Part shown: positions 1 to 9,827 of the stretch, one piece after another | Position numbering within the stretch: the first letter of the stretch is position 1 | Layout of the letters: every line of letters begins with the position of its first letter | Source of the DNA: Novosphingobium lentum NBRC 107847 | Lineage (GTDB): Bacteria; Pseudomonadota; Alphaproteobacteria; Sphingomonadales; Sphingomonadaceae | Assembly: GCF_001590965.1 (NCBI RefSeq) | Contig: NZ_BCTW01000007.1 | Location: 62,001 to 126,000 of the forward strand | Length of the DNA: 64,000 nt | Direction: 5' to 3' | Program-made: the position numbers and the translations under genes | The notes under the pieces: model-generated | What the model was told of the DNA's origin: nothing | Databases searched by the model: none | Seen by the model: only the letters and a program-made list of their open reading frames with translations

Positions 1-150
1 GTTCGGGCGCGCGGGCGAACGATTGGAGCCGTTGCGCCCTATGGAAGGACATCTCGATCACTATAGCTTCGTGACCGACCGATCATTCTCGGCAGTGCGG
101 AACCGCGCTGGTGACACGGTTGGCGACCCTGGAGGCCGCTTTCGCGCGCG

Positions 151-813
151 TCAATCGCGCGTTGGCGCCGCGTTGGGGCGCCATATCCGCAGAAAGGCTT
201 CGATTGCGATTTCGACGTCCTGGGAAAGGCTTCGCTCACTATCGGGGAGGTCCAGCTTAAGGAGCGCTTGTTCGTAGCCGCCCGCTTGGCAAAGCGCGCT
301 GAACTGCCGAACCGCCAGCATCGGCTGACCCGCCTGCAGATCCCCGCGAGCCATGACGGCCTCGAGATAATCGGCGAGCCGTTGCTTTCCGCGGCGTGGA
401 CCACGCTCGTAGAACAACTCCGCGAGGTAAGGAAAGCGTTCCGCCTCGCTGATGACAAGGCGGTGGAGCGCCATGACCGGGGCCGAGTAGATCGTCGAAA
501 TCAGCGCTTCGGCGAAACGCCGGAGTACGGTCTCAACCGGATCGTCAAGCGATACCTCGACGGAGAGACTCTTGCCGTAGCGCTCGACGATATCGTCCAC
601 GACCGCCGCGAACAGCTCCTCCTTTGAAGGGAAATAGGCCCATAGAGTCGTCTTCGATCCGCCGACCGCGCGGGCGATTTCGGACATGGCGGTACCCGCA
701 TAGCCTTGCGCGAAAAAAGCGGAGGTGGCGGCCGCGACGAAGGCGCGGCGGCGCGAGGCGGACGACTGGTCGCTCGCCGAGGCGGCCGGGCGGGCGAGAA
801 CCGAGTCCATCAA
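151..813 (-). CDS. TetR/AcrR-family transcriptional regulator
   Basis: A 220-residue one-component repressor. The N-terminal HTH (about residues 22-70) contains the typical run from RRRAFVAAA through FFAQGYAGT and SEIARAVGGSKTTLWAYFPSKE; the all-helical remainder fits a TetR ligand-binding domain of the AefR-like type. It is divergent from the TonB receptor that starts at 1116, with about 300 bases between them, so control of that receptor and of itself is a reasonable inference. No ligand can be predicted. Two ATG codons lie back to back at the start, so the true start could be one codon later. No palindromic operator stood out in the intergenic stretch 814-1115. The first 150 bases of the window show no gene I can support. 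Confidence 0.85.
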   Translation of the reverse strand: MMDSVLARPAASASDQSSASRRRAFVAAATSAFFAQGYAGTAMSEIARAVGGSKTTLWAYFPSKEELFAAVVDDIVERYGKSLSVEVSLDDPVETVLRRFAEALISTIYSAPVMALHRLVISEAERFPYLAELFYERGPRRGKQRLADYLEAVMARGDLQAGQPMLAVRQFSALCQAGGYEQALLKLDLPDSERSLSQDVEIAIEAFLRIWRPNAAPTRD

Positions 814-1115
814 CGCGTGGCGGCGGCGTCGCAGCGACGCAGCGTTGGTTCAACTAAAGCGGGCAGCCAAAAAGGCCGGGAAGAGGACATTGGGCGATCC
901 GATATAGGTCGATTGCTGTTCTTGTTGCGCTCATTCCGGGCGAACGCAAATCCGGCTTCCGGATGGAATCTATTCGTCTGTCGCGGTTTTCGCGCGGTGG
1001 GAAGACTGCCAATTTCGCCGCCATCGCAGCCGGCCCCCGGCCGAGAACAACAAACAGGGGGCATTGGAAGCCGAGCTATTGCCCGGCCATGCCGGCGCGA
1101 GGGGAGAAGATCCGC

Positions 1116-3590
1116 ATGCATCATCTTATAGCCGAATTTCGTCCTGTTGCGCCTTTCAAGGCGCTGCTTCTTGGCGCCACCGCTATCGGCGCGCTCGCCG
1201 TCGCCTCGCCGGGCGCCGCGCAGGATGCATCCTCGCCGACCGACCAGGAAACCGTGGACCGAAGCGCGGCCGATGACAGCGGACAGGCCGAAGCCGCCGC
1301 GCGGGGCGTCGGCGAGATCGTGGTGACGGCGCGGCGCCGCGCCGAATCGCTGCAGGACACCCCGGTCGCCGTTACCGCGATCACCAGCGCCGCGCTCGAT
1401 CAACAGGGAGCGGTCAATATCTCGGCGATCGCGCAGTCGGTCCCAAGCCTTACCTTCAACACCACCGCCGGCAATTCGGGAGCAAGCAATGCCGCGGTCG
1501 TCTTCATCCGGGGCATCGGGCAGGACGATTTCTTTCCGACAATAGATCCGGGCGTCGGTATCTATCTCGATGGCGCCTATGTTTCGCGCACGCTCGGCGG
1601 CGTCCTCGATACCGTTGATCTAGAACAGGTCGAGGTGTTGCGCGGCCCGCAGGGAACATTGTTCGGCAAGAACACGATCGGCGGCGCGGTACAGATCACG
1701 ACGCGCAAGCCTGGTCCCGACCTCGAAGGCTATCTCGAGGCGACGACCGGGCGTTTCGGACGGATCGACGCCAAGGCAAGCATCAACCTGCCTTTTTCAG
1801 AGACGCTCTTCGCACGCTTCTCGGTCGCGACGCTTAACCGCGGCGGCTACATCACCATCCTCGAAAAGGACCCACTGACTGGCGCGGTGCGAGATGCCGA
1901 TGCGCCGAAGCTCGGCAATATCTCGACGATGGCGGGGCGTGCGGCGCTACGCTGGGAGGCCAATCCCGATCTCACTTTCGACCTGTCGTTCGACTATACG
2001 GGCAAGCGCGAACAATCGTCGGGCTCAACCCTTCTGGCAACACAGCCGTTGATCCCGGGACTCGGTTTCGATCCGAATGACCCAGCCTCGATCAACAATT
2101 ATATCATGTCGAACGCCGCCACGGTCGGCGGCTTCCACAACCTGATTGTTGCCGGCGCGCAGGGATGCAACCCGGTGTTCGGTGGCAATCCATTCGACCA
2201 GAGTAATCCCGCCTGCCTCAACGACCAATATGTCACGGGCGATCCCTATAAAACCTTCTACGAACCACGGGCCTCGCGCTCGGACCTCGACGTCTGGGGG
2301 CTGACCGGCGTCGTCGACTGGGATGCGAGCCCCGCATTCGGGGTCAAGTCGATCACCGCCTATCGCAACACGAAATCCTTCTTCATGCGCGATGACAATA
2401 CGCCGCTCCAGCTGATCGAGTTGATGACCGATCAGACCGCGAAGCAGTTCAGCGAAGAACTCCAGTTTTCGGGCAAGGCGTTCGACAACCGCCTGACCTG
2501 GCTCGTCGGCCTTTTCTATCTCAACGAGAAGGTCGATTTCGACAATCCGGCCTGCTTCTCCTTCGTATGCACCGGCGTATCGACCAAACTTCAGACCAAT
2601 AGCTATGCCGCCTTCGCGCAGGGTACTTATGCGATTGGGCCGCACACCAACATCACAATCGGCGGGCGCTATACCAACGAGAAGAAGACGAGCGACCCCG
2701 ACAATTTCTTCATCGATATCGGCTTTGGTCTCGGACCGCTCGCGATCGGTAATCCCAATCCCAATCCCGCGACGATCATCGACACGCCGGTGGCAGTGAA
2801 GTTCGACAATATCTCGCCGATGGCGTCGATCGATCACCGCTGGTCGGACAATATCATGACCTACGCATCCTATTCGAAGGGGGTCAAAGGAGGCGGTTTC
2901 CAGCAGCGCGTGATCGTGCCGCGCATCCTCCAGCCGACCTTCGGCCCGGAAAAGCTCACCGCCTATGAGATCGGCGCCAAGACCGATTTCTTCGACCGGC
3001 GGCTGCGGATCAACGTCGCGGCCTTCCAGTCGAACTACAACGACCTCCAGATCACGACCTTCCCTGGCGGCGCGAACAGTATCGAGCCGGTTCAGGTCAA
3101 TGGCGGGCGGGCGCGCATCCGCGGCGTGGAAGTCGAAGCGACCGCGCGACCGTTCGATGCGCTCACCGCCAATTTCGGGCTCGGATATCTCAAGACAAAA
3201 TATCTCGAAGTCACGCCCGGGGCGGTCATTCCAGCTGGCGCGGCACTTCCCTTTACGCCGAAATGGAGTCTCTCGGCTGGCCTTGGCTATGCCTTCGATC
3301 TCGGCGATGCTGGCACGCTAAACTTGCGCGGAGACTGAAACTACCGGACCCAAACCTATCTGTCCTCCGACAACAACCCGATCCTGCGCCAGCCTGCCTA
3401 TCATATGGTCAATCTCTCGGCGTCATTCGAGACGGCGAACGAGGCGATCCGGCTCACCGGAGGCGTCACGAACCTGACAAATGAAGCGGTGCTTATGTCG
3501 GGTTTCGCCGATCTCCAGGGATCGTCGATCGCGGACGGTACATATGGTCGACCGCGCGAATGGTATGTGACGATGCGCTATTCCTTCTAG
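1116..3590 (+). pseudogene. TonB-dependent receptor interrupted by an in-frame TGA
   Basis: Outer-membrane TonB-dependent receptor of the large sphingomonad family. The start at 1116 gives a clean signal peptide (hydrophobic ALLLGATAIGALAVA, cleavage near GAAQ). The plug begins at VGEIVVTARRRAES, and the EVLRGPQGTLFGKNTIGG plug motif is present. The frame stops at TGA 3336-3338, about 740 residues in, yet the same frame continues with clear barrel sequence to a terminal YVTMRYSF at 3590, the aromatic C-terminus expected for beta-barrel assembly. The TGA falls where the receptor at 5888-8203 has an aromatic residue in its RADYSY strand, so a Trp codon TGG changed to TGA is the simplest explanation. 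Without the last strands the product should not assemble. A sequencing error is the alternative. The substrate is unknown; the setting suggests aromatic compounds. Confidence 0.85.
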
Positions 3591-3786
3591 CCGTCAGGCT
3601 GGACGCCGCCGCGCATGTGCGGCGGTGCTCCCGCGCGGCCCGGGGAGCGGCCGCGGCGAGGGCGCGCAAATGGACTCCCCCTGTAACTATCCAGACCCGC
3701 GCGGAGCACGCCGGCGATCGCGTAAGGCCGCGGCGCGAGCGCTGGCCGCGCGCGCCAGTGCGAAGGCCTATCGGCCGCCGCGTTGG

Positions 3787-4977
3787 TTATGCAAGTTTCC
3801 GCGCGCCCTCGGGCTGGATCAACGCGTTGAAGAGCAGCGGGGCAATCGCCGCGCTGGTGATCGCGACAAGGATCATCGCGGCGTTGGTCGCGGCGTTGAA
3901 GACGCCGATCCGCGTCGCGATATCCGATGCGGCAACGATGAGACTGAGACGAACGCTGAGGAGCAGACCGGCGGCGAAGGCGTTCCGTCGGCCATGGTCG
4001 GGAACGAGGAGCAGCGACGGCAAGATCTTGTTCGCAAAAGCCACCGCGAGGAAGCCGGGAACCAGGGCCAGAGCGGTCGGTGAGGCGCCAAGCGCCTCGA
4101 TATCGAATTTGAGCCCGACATTGATAAAAAAGAAGGGGACGACGAAGCCGTAGCCGATCGCCTCGATCGTCTCGCGCCTGTGGCTGCCACGCGGAATGAT
4201 CCGACCGAGCAGGAGTCCTGCGAGAAAGGCCGCGAGGACAAGTTCCGATCCGAGCGCTTCGGCGAGCCATGCCGCGCAGAACAGAAGCGCGATGCTTGCG
4301 CGGACGAGCGGCAGGCTCGTCCGGCTGTCGAGGCCGAGTGCCGGCAGGCGCTTCAGCATCGGAGGAACAAGCCAGATTGCGAGTGCCGCGATGCCGACAA
4401 GCGTGAAGCTGCCGAGCGCGCCCGCCGCGTCGCCGCTGACGACGATACCCGCGAGCGCGGATATCGCGATCATCGTAAAGAAGTCGGCGAAGAGCGCCGT
4501 TGAAAGGACCGTCTGGCCGAAAGCGCTGTCGGCAAGGCGGCGCTCCTGGATCGCGGGCACGACAACGCCTACCGATGTGGTCGAGAGAATGACTGCGTAG
4601 ATGGCGAGGTGGACGATCGGCATATCCCCGCCCAGGAGCAGCCAGACACCGAGCCCGGCGAGCACGACGGTCGCGAGCGACATCGCAAGTGCGAGCTTGA
4701 GCGGTCGCGCTCCGCGGCCCGCGTCGCCCTGTCCGAGCAACGTGCCGAGGTCAATCTCGAGGCCTGCGATGAGCATCAGCACCGCGAAGCCGATCTTCGC
4801 AAGAATATCCATCGCAGGGCCGGGCTCGATCAGGCCGAGGGCGTCGGGGCCAGCGGCGATGCCGAACGCGATCTCGAAGACCAGCGCGGGCACCAACGCC
4901 TTGGGAATCCAGCGCGCGACGATCGCCGCCCCGGCAATTCCGGCGCAAGCCAGCGCAATGGTTGAGACCGGGATCAA
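3787..4977 (-). CDS. CPA2-family cation:proton antiporter (Kef-like)
   Basis: A 396-residue inner-membrane protein with about a dozen hydrophobic helices, typical of the Na+/H+ exchanger domain of monovalent cation:proton antiporter 2 proteins. Characteristic segments include FEIAFGIAAGPDALGL, KIGFAVLMLIAGLEIDL and VILSTTSVGVVVPA. It lacks the C-terminal RCK/TrkA domain of KefB and KefC, so potassium regulation is not indicated. The frame is open 51 codons further upstream, but that part is Arg-rich and not membrane-like. A TTG at 4977-4975 overlaps the TGA stop of the upstream small gene as TTGA and starts directly before the first helix, so translational coupling decides the start. Substrate cation (Na+ or K+) cannot be told. 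Confidence 0.8.
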   Translation of the reverse strand: MIPVSTIALACAGIAGAAIVARWIPKALVPALVFEIAFGIAAGPDALGLIEPGPAMDILAKIGFAVLMLIAGLEIDLGTLLGQGDAGRGARPLKLALAMSLATVVLAGLGVWLLLGGDMPIVHLAIYAVILSTTSVGVVVPAIQERRLADSAFGQTVLSTALFADFFTMIAISALAGIVVSGDAAGALGSFTLVGIAALAIWLVPPMLKRLPALGLDSRTSLPLVRASIALLFCAAWLAEALGSELVLAAFLAGLLLGRIIPRGSHRRETIEAIGYGFVVPFFFINVGLKFDIEALGASPTALALVPGFLAVAFANKILPSLLLVPDHGRRNAFAAGLLLSVRLSLIVAASDIATRIGVFNAATNAAMILVAITSAAIAPLLFNALIQPEGARKLA

Positions 4978-5279
4978 TCTACCAGCGCCGTATCGCGCTC
5001 GGTTCCGGCCAGCATTCCCGAGGTGTGAAGCCGTGCGATGAGGCGCTCGGCAAGCGAGCGGCGAACGGGCTGGTCGTCGCGAAGCTTGACCCAGGAATTG
5101 ATACTGATGCCGAAAGTATCCATGACGCACGAAGCGGTCTGCGCGGGCAGGCGCCGGGCCATTTGCGCGGCGAGTTCGCGGTCAAGCCGACACATCTGGA
5201 AGGCTCCCGCATCGGGCGCCGGCAGAAGATAGGCCGCGAAGATCTTGGTCGGATCGCTAACATCGCCGAGCATGGTCAT
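4974..5279 (-). CDS. Small conserved-looking protein upstream of the antiporter
   Basis: A 101-residue soluble protein that I do not recognise by family. The middle (about residues 35-80) reads as an HTH-like helical unit: LAAQMARRLPAQTASCVMDTF, then GISINSWVKLRDDQPVR, then SLAERLIARL, which resembles DNA-binding proteins that recognise a helical repeat. Its stop codon overlaps the TTG start of the antiporter, so the two form a coupled pair and it may be a regulator or partner of the transporter. The function is inference only. Confidence 0.6.
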   Translation of the reverse strand: MTMLGDVSDPTKIFAAYLLPAPDAGAFQMCRLDRELAAQMARRLPAQTASCVMDTFGISINSWVKLRDDQPVRRSLAERLIARLHTSGMLAGTERDTALVD

Positions 5280-5840
5280 GCGCGCTCCCCGACTGAGAGA
5301 TGTATCCGAGGAAACCCATGGTCAAATAGTTGCAGCATATCATTCCCACTCATCTACCGGCCCTCGCGCACTCGCTCGGCCGAACTCCGTTTCTTCCGCT
5401 GCCGAACCCGAGACCGCTTTTCCTAAAGCGGGATATTTGGATCGCCTAACCGCGTAGCGAATGACCATTATTTGAATTGTGGCTTCATATTCACGGCGTG
5501 ATGGCTGGTCCGATGGCCGTGTGGCACGCGGCACCTGCGCTTGTGCAACAGGTCCGCGCGCCCAAGCGATCACGCTCGGCAGCGGGCCTCGACCGGGTGG
5601 CTCGCGCTGGCTGTTCGAACCAAGGCTTTGTGAAGGGAACGGCAAGACGGCGGCAGCACCGCGTCCGGCTCGCAGCGGCCTCCCTCGGCATCGCCAGGTC
5701 CGGCGAAAAACGTTCCCCGTTTTTCCCAGCCGTCCATCTGCGCGTTTGGCAGCCACAGTCGTTCATCGTCTGTGTTGGCGGCCTGCACGAGCAATTTGTT
5801 ACCGGAGCCGACATCGCCGATATGCTCGCCGAAGACCTTG
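5280..5840. other. Gap without a supported gene
   Basis: About 560 bases between the small gene at 4974-5279 and the hairpin below the TonB receptor. Frames are open on both strands but none has a convincing start, ribosome site or family signature. On the minus strand a run from 5845 down to about 5670 (beginning MFKVFGEHIGDVGSGNKLL) has protein-like composition and might be the remnant of a decayed gene; I could not identify it. Confidence 0.4.
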
Positions 5841-5873
5841 AACATGGCCGCACGCGGAGCGTGCGGCCATGTT
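5841..5873. terminator. Perfect 15-bp hairpin below the TonB receptor gene
   Basis: The arms 5841-5855 and 5859-5873 are exact reverse complements with a GGA loop. The element lies 14 bases beyond the stop codon of the receptor at 5888-8203, the position of an intrinsic terminator. There is no clear T-tract on the minus-strand exit side, so an RNA-stabilising 3' hairpin is also possible. Confidence 0.6.
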
Positions 5874-5887
5874 GTCAGCCCTGTTTC

Positions 5888-8203
5888 CTAGAAGGCAAAT
5901 GCGACCCGAACGCCATACATGCGCGGCGGCTTGTAACTGACGACCTCGGGTCCGCCACCGCCGGGCACGTCGGTGAAGCCGATCCCGCGGAAAAGGTTTC
6001 CGACCTGGGCGGTGTTGAAAATGTTGGTCGCGAATATTTCGCCGGTCCAACGTTTGTCGGGAGAATAGTAGAAAAGTCGCAGATCGACGTTGTTGTAGCG
6101 CGGCGCAAGGTCCGATCCGGCAGGCGTCGGGAATGCGGTATCGCGATTGAACGCGGTGTAGAAGATGCTGCTCGTATAGGAATAGTCGGCGCGAAGCCGG
6201 CCATCTCCAAGCGATCCCAGCGAGAAGTCCGCTGAGGCGCCCAGATTGACGGTCCATTCAGGGGTGCGCTGCACGCGATTGCCACCAAGTTGAACGCCTT
6301 GAACAACCTGCGCGTCGAACGTCGCGTCGGTATAGGCCCCGGAGGCGTCGAGGTGCAGCCAATCGGTCGGCGCTGCCTGGATTTCGAGTTCGATGCCTTG
6401 AACGGTGGCGCCTTCAGCGTTGAACGCCTGCGGGCCGAACGGGCCGAAAATCTGAAACTGGAGATTGTCGTACTTGTTGCGATAGAGGGAGGTGTTCACC
6501 TGAAGTCGCCGATCGAACAGCTGCGATTTCAAGCCTACCTCGATCGCTTTCACATATTCCGGATCATAGACGGCGTTGGTGACGAGCGAATTGATCGCCT
6601 GATTGACCCCGCCCGATTTATAGCCGGTCGAATAGCTGGCATAAGCCAGGATATCGGGCGTGAACTGATAGTCAGCGGCAATCCGGTAGGTCACTCGCTG
6701 CCACGACCCCGCCACCGGTCCATCATACGCCGGGGGCGCAAATTGGAATCCGTAGTTGTTCCCGCGTTTTTCATCATGCGTGTACCTCAGGCCGCCCGTG
6801 AGGCTGAGGTTGTCGGTCGGGCGAACTGTGGCCTGGCCGAACGCGGCATAGGATTCGGACGTGATATTGCCGCCGAAGACGAAACCGTACGGCCGGTTGT
6901 TGGCGTTCGCGATCACATCGTAGCGACTGCCGCGGTAGCTGGATTCGCGGCTGCCCTTTTCGTGAAAATAATAGGCACCCAGAATCCACGTGAAGGGCGC
7001 CGTCGCGCTTGCGTTGGAAAGCAGCTGCACTTCCTGCGACAACTGCTTGGCACGCTCGCTCAGATTCAGGCTTCCGAGGTTCTTGGGGGAGAAGTCGGCG
7101 TCTTGCCGCGTCCGGAACGTTGGCTTGACATAACCGGTGATCGATTTCGCGGTGACGGGCCCGAGATCCCATTCCAGATTGGCGCTGAACAGCAGCAGTT
7201 CGTTGCGCTGGAATTCCGCAATGTCCTTTCCTTCATGGAAGGGTCGAAGATCATTGACGAGCGGCACGCCGTTCACGAGATAATTATTGGTACCGGGAAT
7301 TGGCGGGCCGGCAAGGTTCTGCCCGGTGGTCGAGCCCGGATAAGGCGTACGGAGTTCGGGCTGGCTGCCCACGCCGCCGGAATGAATGAACGTGCCAGAG
7401 AGCAGCGCAGAGAAATTGGCCGTCGGCTCAATCAGGATATGTCCACGAAAGCCGTAATTGTCGGCGTCGTTGGCCTCGGTGCCGCCTGCCACGCTATTAT
7501 GGGTGAAGCCGTCACGCTTCTCGCGGAACGCAACGAACCGCGTGCTGAGCCCGTCGGCGACAGGGATGTTGAGGGCGCCGCGCAGGCGCCACATGTCATA
7601 ATTGCCGACCGTGACATCGACGTTGCCTTCAAAGTCAGAGGACGGCTTCTTCGTGATATAGTTGACCGAGCCGCCGGTCGCATTTCGGCCATACAGCGTT
7701 CCTTGGGGGCCTCGCAGAATTTCGACCCGTTCGGTGTCGAACGCCGAAAACAGCGTCCCGACAGGGCGGCCGATATAAATGCCGTCGAAATGGAAGGCGA
7801 CCCCGGGGTCGCCTCCCGCCGTGCTGTTCTCGTTGCCGATCCCGCGTAGAGTTACGTAGGCGATGGGGCCGAAGTTGCTGAGCTGGATAGACGGCGCCAA
7901 TTTCGTCAGGGAAGACAGGCTGTCGAAACCGCGCGTTTCAAGAGCCTCGGTTCCGAGGGCCGAAATGGCGATCGGAACCTTTTGAAGACTCTCCGAACGC
8001 TTCTGGGCCGTGACGACAATATCCTCGACACCGCCGCTTGTTGTGACTTCTTCGGTAGTTGCCGTGTCGGCGGGTTCGGCGACAACCTCTTGCGCGTGAA
8101 CGGCCGGACTCGCAAAGAAACAGACAGATGCAGCCAGGCTCGCTTTAAGGAGCGCTACGTTGCGGCCACTTTGCGCATGCGTTGCAATTCTCTCGGATGT
8201 CAA
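5888..8203 (-). CDS. TonB-dependent receptor
   Basis: A 771-residue outer-membrane receptor with signal peptide (ASLAASVCFFASPAVHAQ), a TonB-interaction/plug region starting near VEDIVVTAQKRSES, plug motif EILRGPQGTLYGRNATGG, and a full 22-strand-type barrel ending in the aromatic terminus GVRVAFAF. The start is a TTG at 8203-8201 with GGGGAG about eight bases upstream; an ATG seven bases further upstream is in another frame. It belongs to the large sphingomonad family often linked to uptake of aromatic or complex organics rather than siderophores. It lies beside a LysR regulator and aromatic-degradation genes, which supports that role, but the ligand is unknown. The order of motifs is intact, unlike the broken receptor at 1116-3590. 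Confidence 0.9.
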   Translation of the reverse strand: MTSERIATHAQSGRNVALLKASLAASVCFFASPAVHAQEVVAEPADTATTEEVTTSGGVEDIVVTAQKRSESLQKVPIAISALGTEALETRGFDSLSSLTKLAPSIQLSNFGPIAYVTLRGIGNENSTAGGDPGVAFHFDGIYIGRPVGTLFSAFDTERVEILRGPQGTLYGRNATGGSVNYITKKPSSDFEGNVDVTVGNYDMWRLRGALNIPVADGLSTRFVAFREKRDGFTHNSVAGGTEANDADNYGFRGHILIEPTANFSALLSGTFIHSGGVGSQPELRTPYPGSTTGQNLAGPPIPGTNNYLVNGVPLVNDLRPFHEGKDIAEFQRNELLLFSANLEWDLGPVTAKSITGYVKPTFRTRQDADFSPKNLGSLNLSERAKQLSQEVQLLSNASATAPFTWILGAYYFHEKGSRESSYRGSRYDVIANANNRPYGFVFGGNITSESYAAFGQATVRPTDNLSLTGGLRYTHDEKRGNNYGFQFAPPAYDGPVAGSWQRVTYRIAADYQFTPDILAYASYSTGYKSGGVNQAINSLVTNAVYDPEYVKAIEVGLKSQLFDRRLQVNTSLYRNKYDNLQFQIFGPFGPQAFNAEGATVQGIELEIQAAPTDWLHLDASGAYTDATFDAQVVQGVQLGGNRVQRTPEWTVNLGASADFSLGSLGDGRLRADYSYTSSIFYTAFNRDTAFPTPAGSDLAPRYNNVDLRLFYYSPDKRWTGEIFATNIFNTAQVGNLFRGIGFTDVPGGGGPEVVSYKPPRMYGVRVAFAF

Positions 8204-8708
8204 AATTCATCTCCCCATCTATTTTATAATTGTGTGGTTCCCCGACGGTTCTCTCGGACACCTGGATATTTTATGCGTCGCAATAGGGGCCCGCAATTCC
8301 GGAAAGTGAATATCGGTGATCCGCAATCGAGCACCACGCTTGCGCCGTCGAAGCGGGAGGGGGCAGGGCCGCGTCGCCGCGGTAGTCCGCGCGATGGGCC
8401 AAAGGCCGCAGGTCTCATCTCGCCTGCGAGGCGGCGGCTCCGTTCTTCATGCCAAATCTGGTCGCGAGCCCTGGCGCCCGGCGAAAGGGGCAAGAGCGCC
8501 GGCGGCCCTATCCCGTCCGCCAGGGTGGCAAGCGAAGACCGGACGCAACAGAAGCACGCAGCACGTCGGTCGGGACAAGCAATATATATGCTTTCGGCGT
8601 CGCGACAGGCCGCAGCGCGATAACTTTTCAATGCCCAGGCATACACTCCGGTGTCTTTGGAGCGGGCCAGCCCTTTGGCGTTCGCGAGCCTAGGTCGCCC
8701 CGAGTGCG
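8204..8708. other. Intergenic region upstream of the TonB receptor
   Basis: About 500 bases with no supported gene. It should hold the receptor promoter on the minus strand, including GGGGAG next to the TTG start, and the 3' end region of the LysR gene. Several frames are open on both strands but none carries a recognisable protein. Confidence 0.5.
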
Positions 8709-9626
<918 letters not shown>

Positions 9627-9780
9627 TTATCGTGTCGGACTGCGGTTGGGAAGCGCGCCCTAGGGCGCCTCAACCTATTCAGTATCCGCATGGGGTCAAT
9701 TCACCCGCAGCCCACAATGTCGATTTCCTTCATGCGCCACTGCCATTATGCTCCCCTTATAACTCCAAGTTGTGTGGCAT

Positions 9781-9795
9781 GCTCAGGCTATGAGC
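9781..9795. promoter_or_regulatory. Candidate LysR operator upstream of the hydroxylase
   Basis: GCTCA and TGAGC arms separated by five bases form an inverted repeat 33 bases before the hydroxylase ATG at 9828, in the LysR/hydroxylase divergent region. This resembles a LysR-type dyad. Assignment is by position and symmetry only. Confidence 0.35.
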
Positions 9796-9827
9796 GGCCA
9801 ATAAATCCAGCTGCAGTTACACTAACA

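Noticed and set aside
963..1115. Earlier start of the first TonB receptor
   Set aside because: The 51 extra residues are Arg-rich and would place the signal peptide internally; ATG 1116 puts it at the N-terminus.
3336..3338. Selenocysteine decoding of the TGA in the TonB receptor
   Set aside because: TonB receptors are not selenoproteins and no SECIS-like hairpin is apparent directly after the codon; a nonsense mutation is simpler.
6290..7849. A plus-strand open frame of about 519 codons
   Set aside because: Antisense to the intact TonB receptor at 5888-8203; no recognisable domain.
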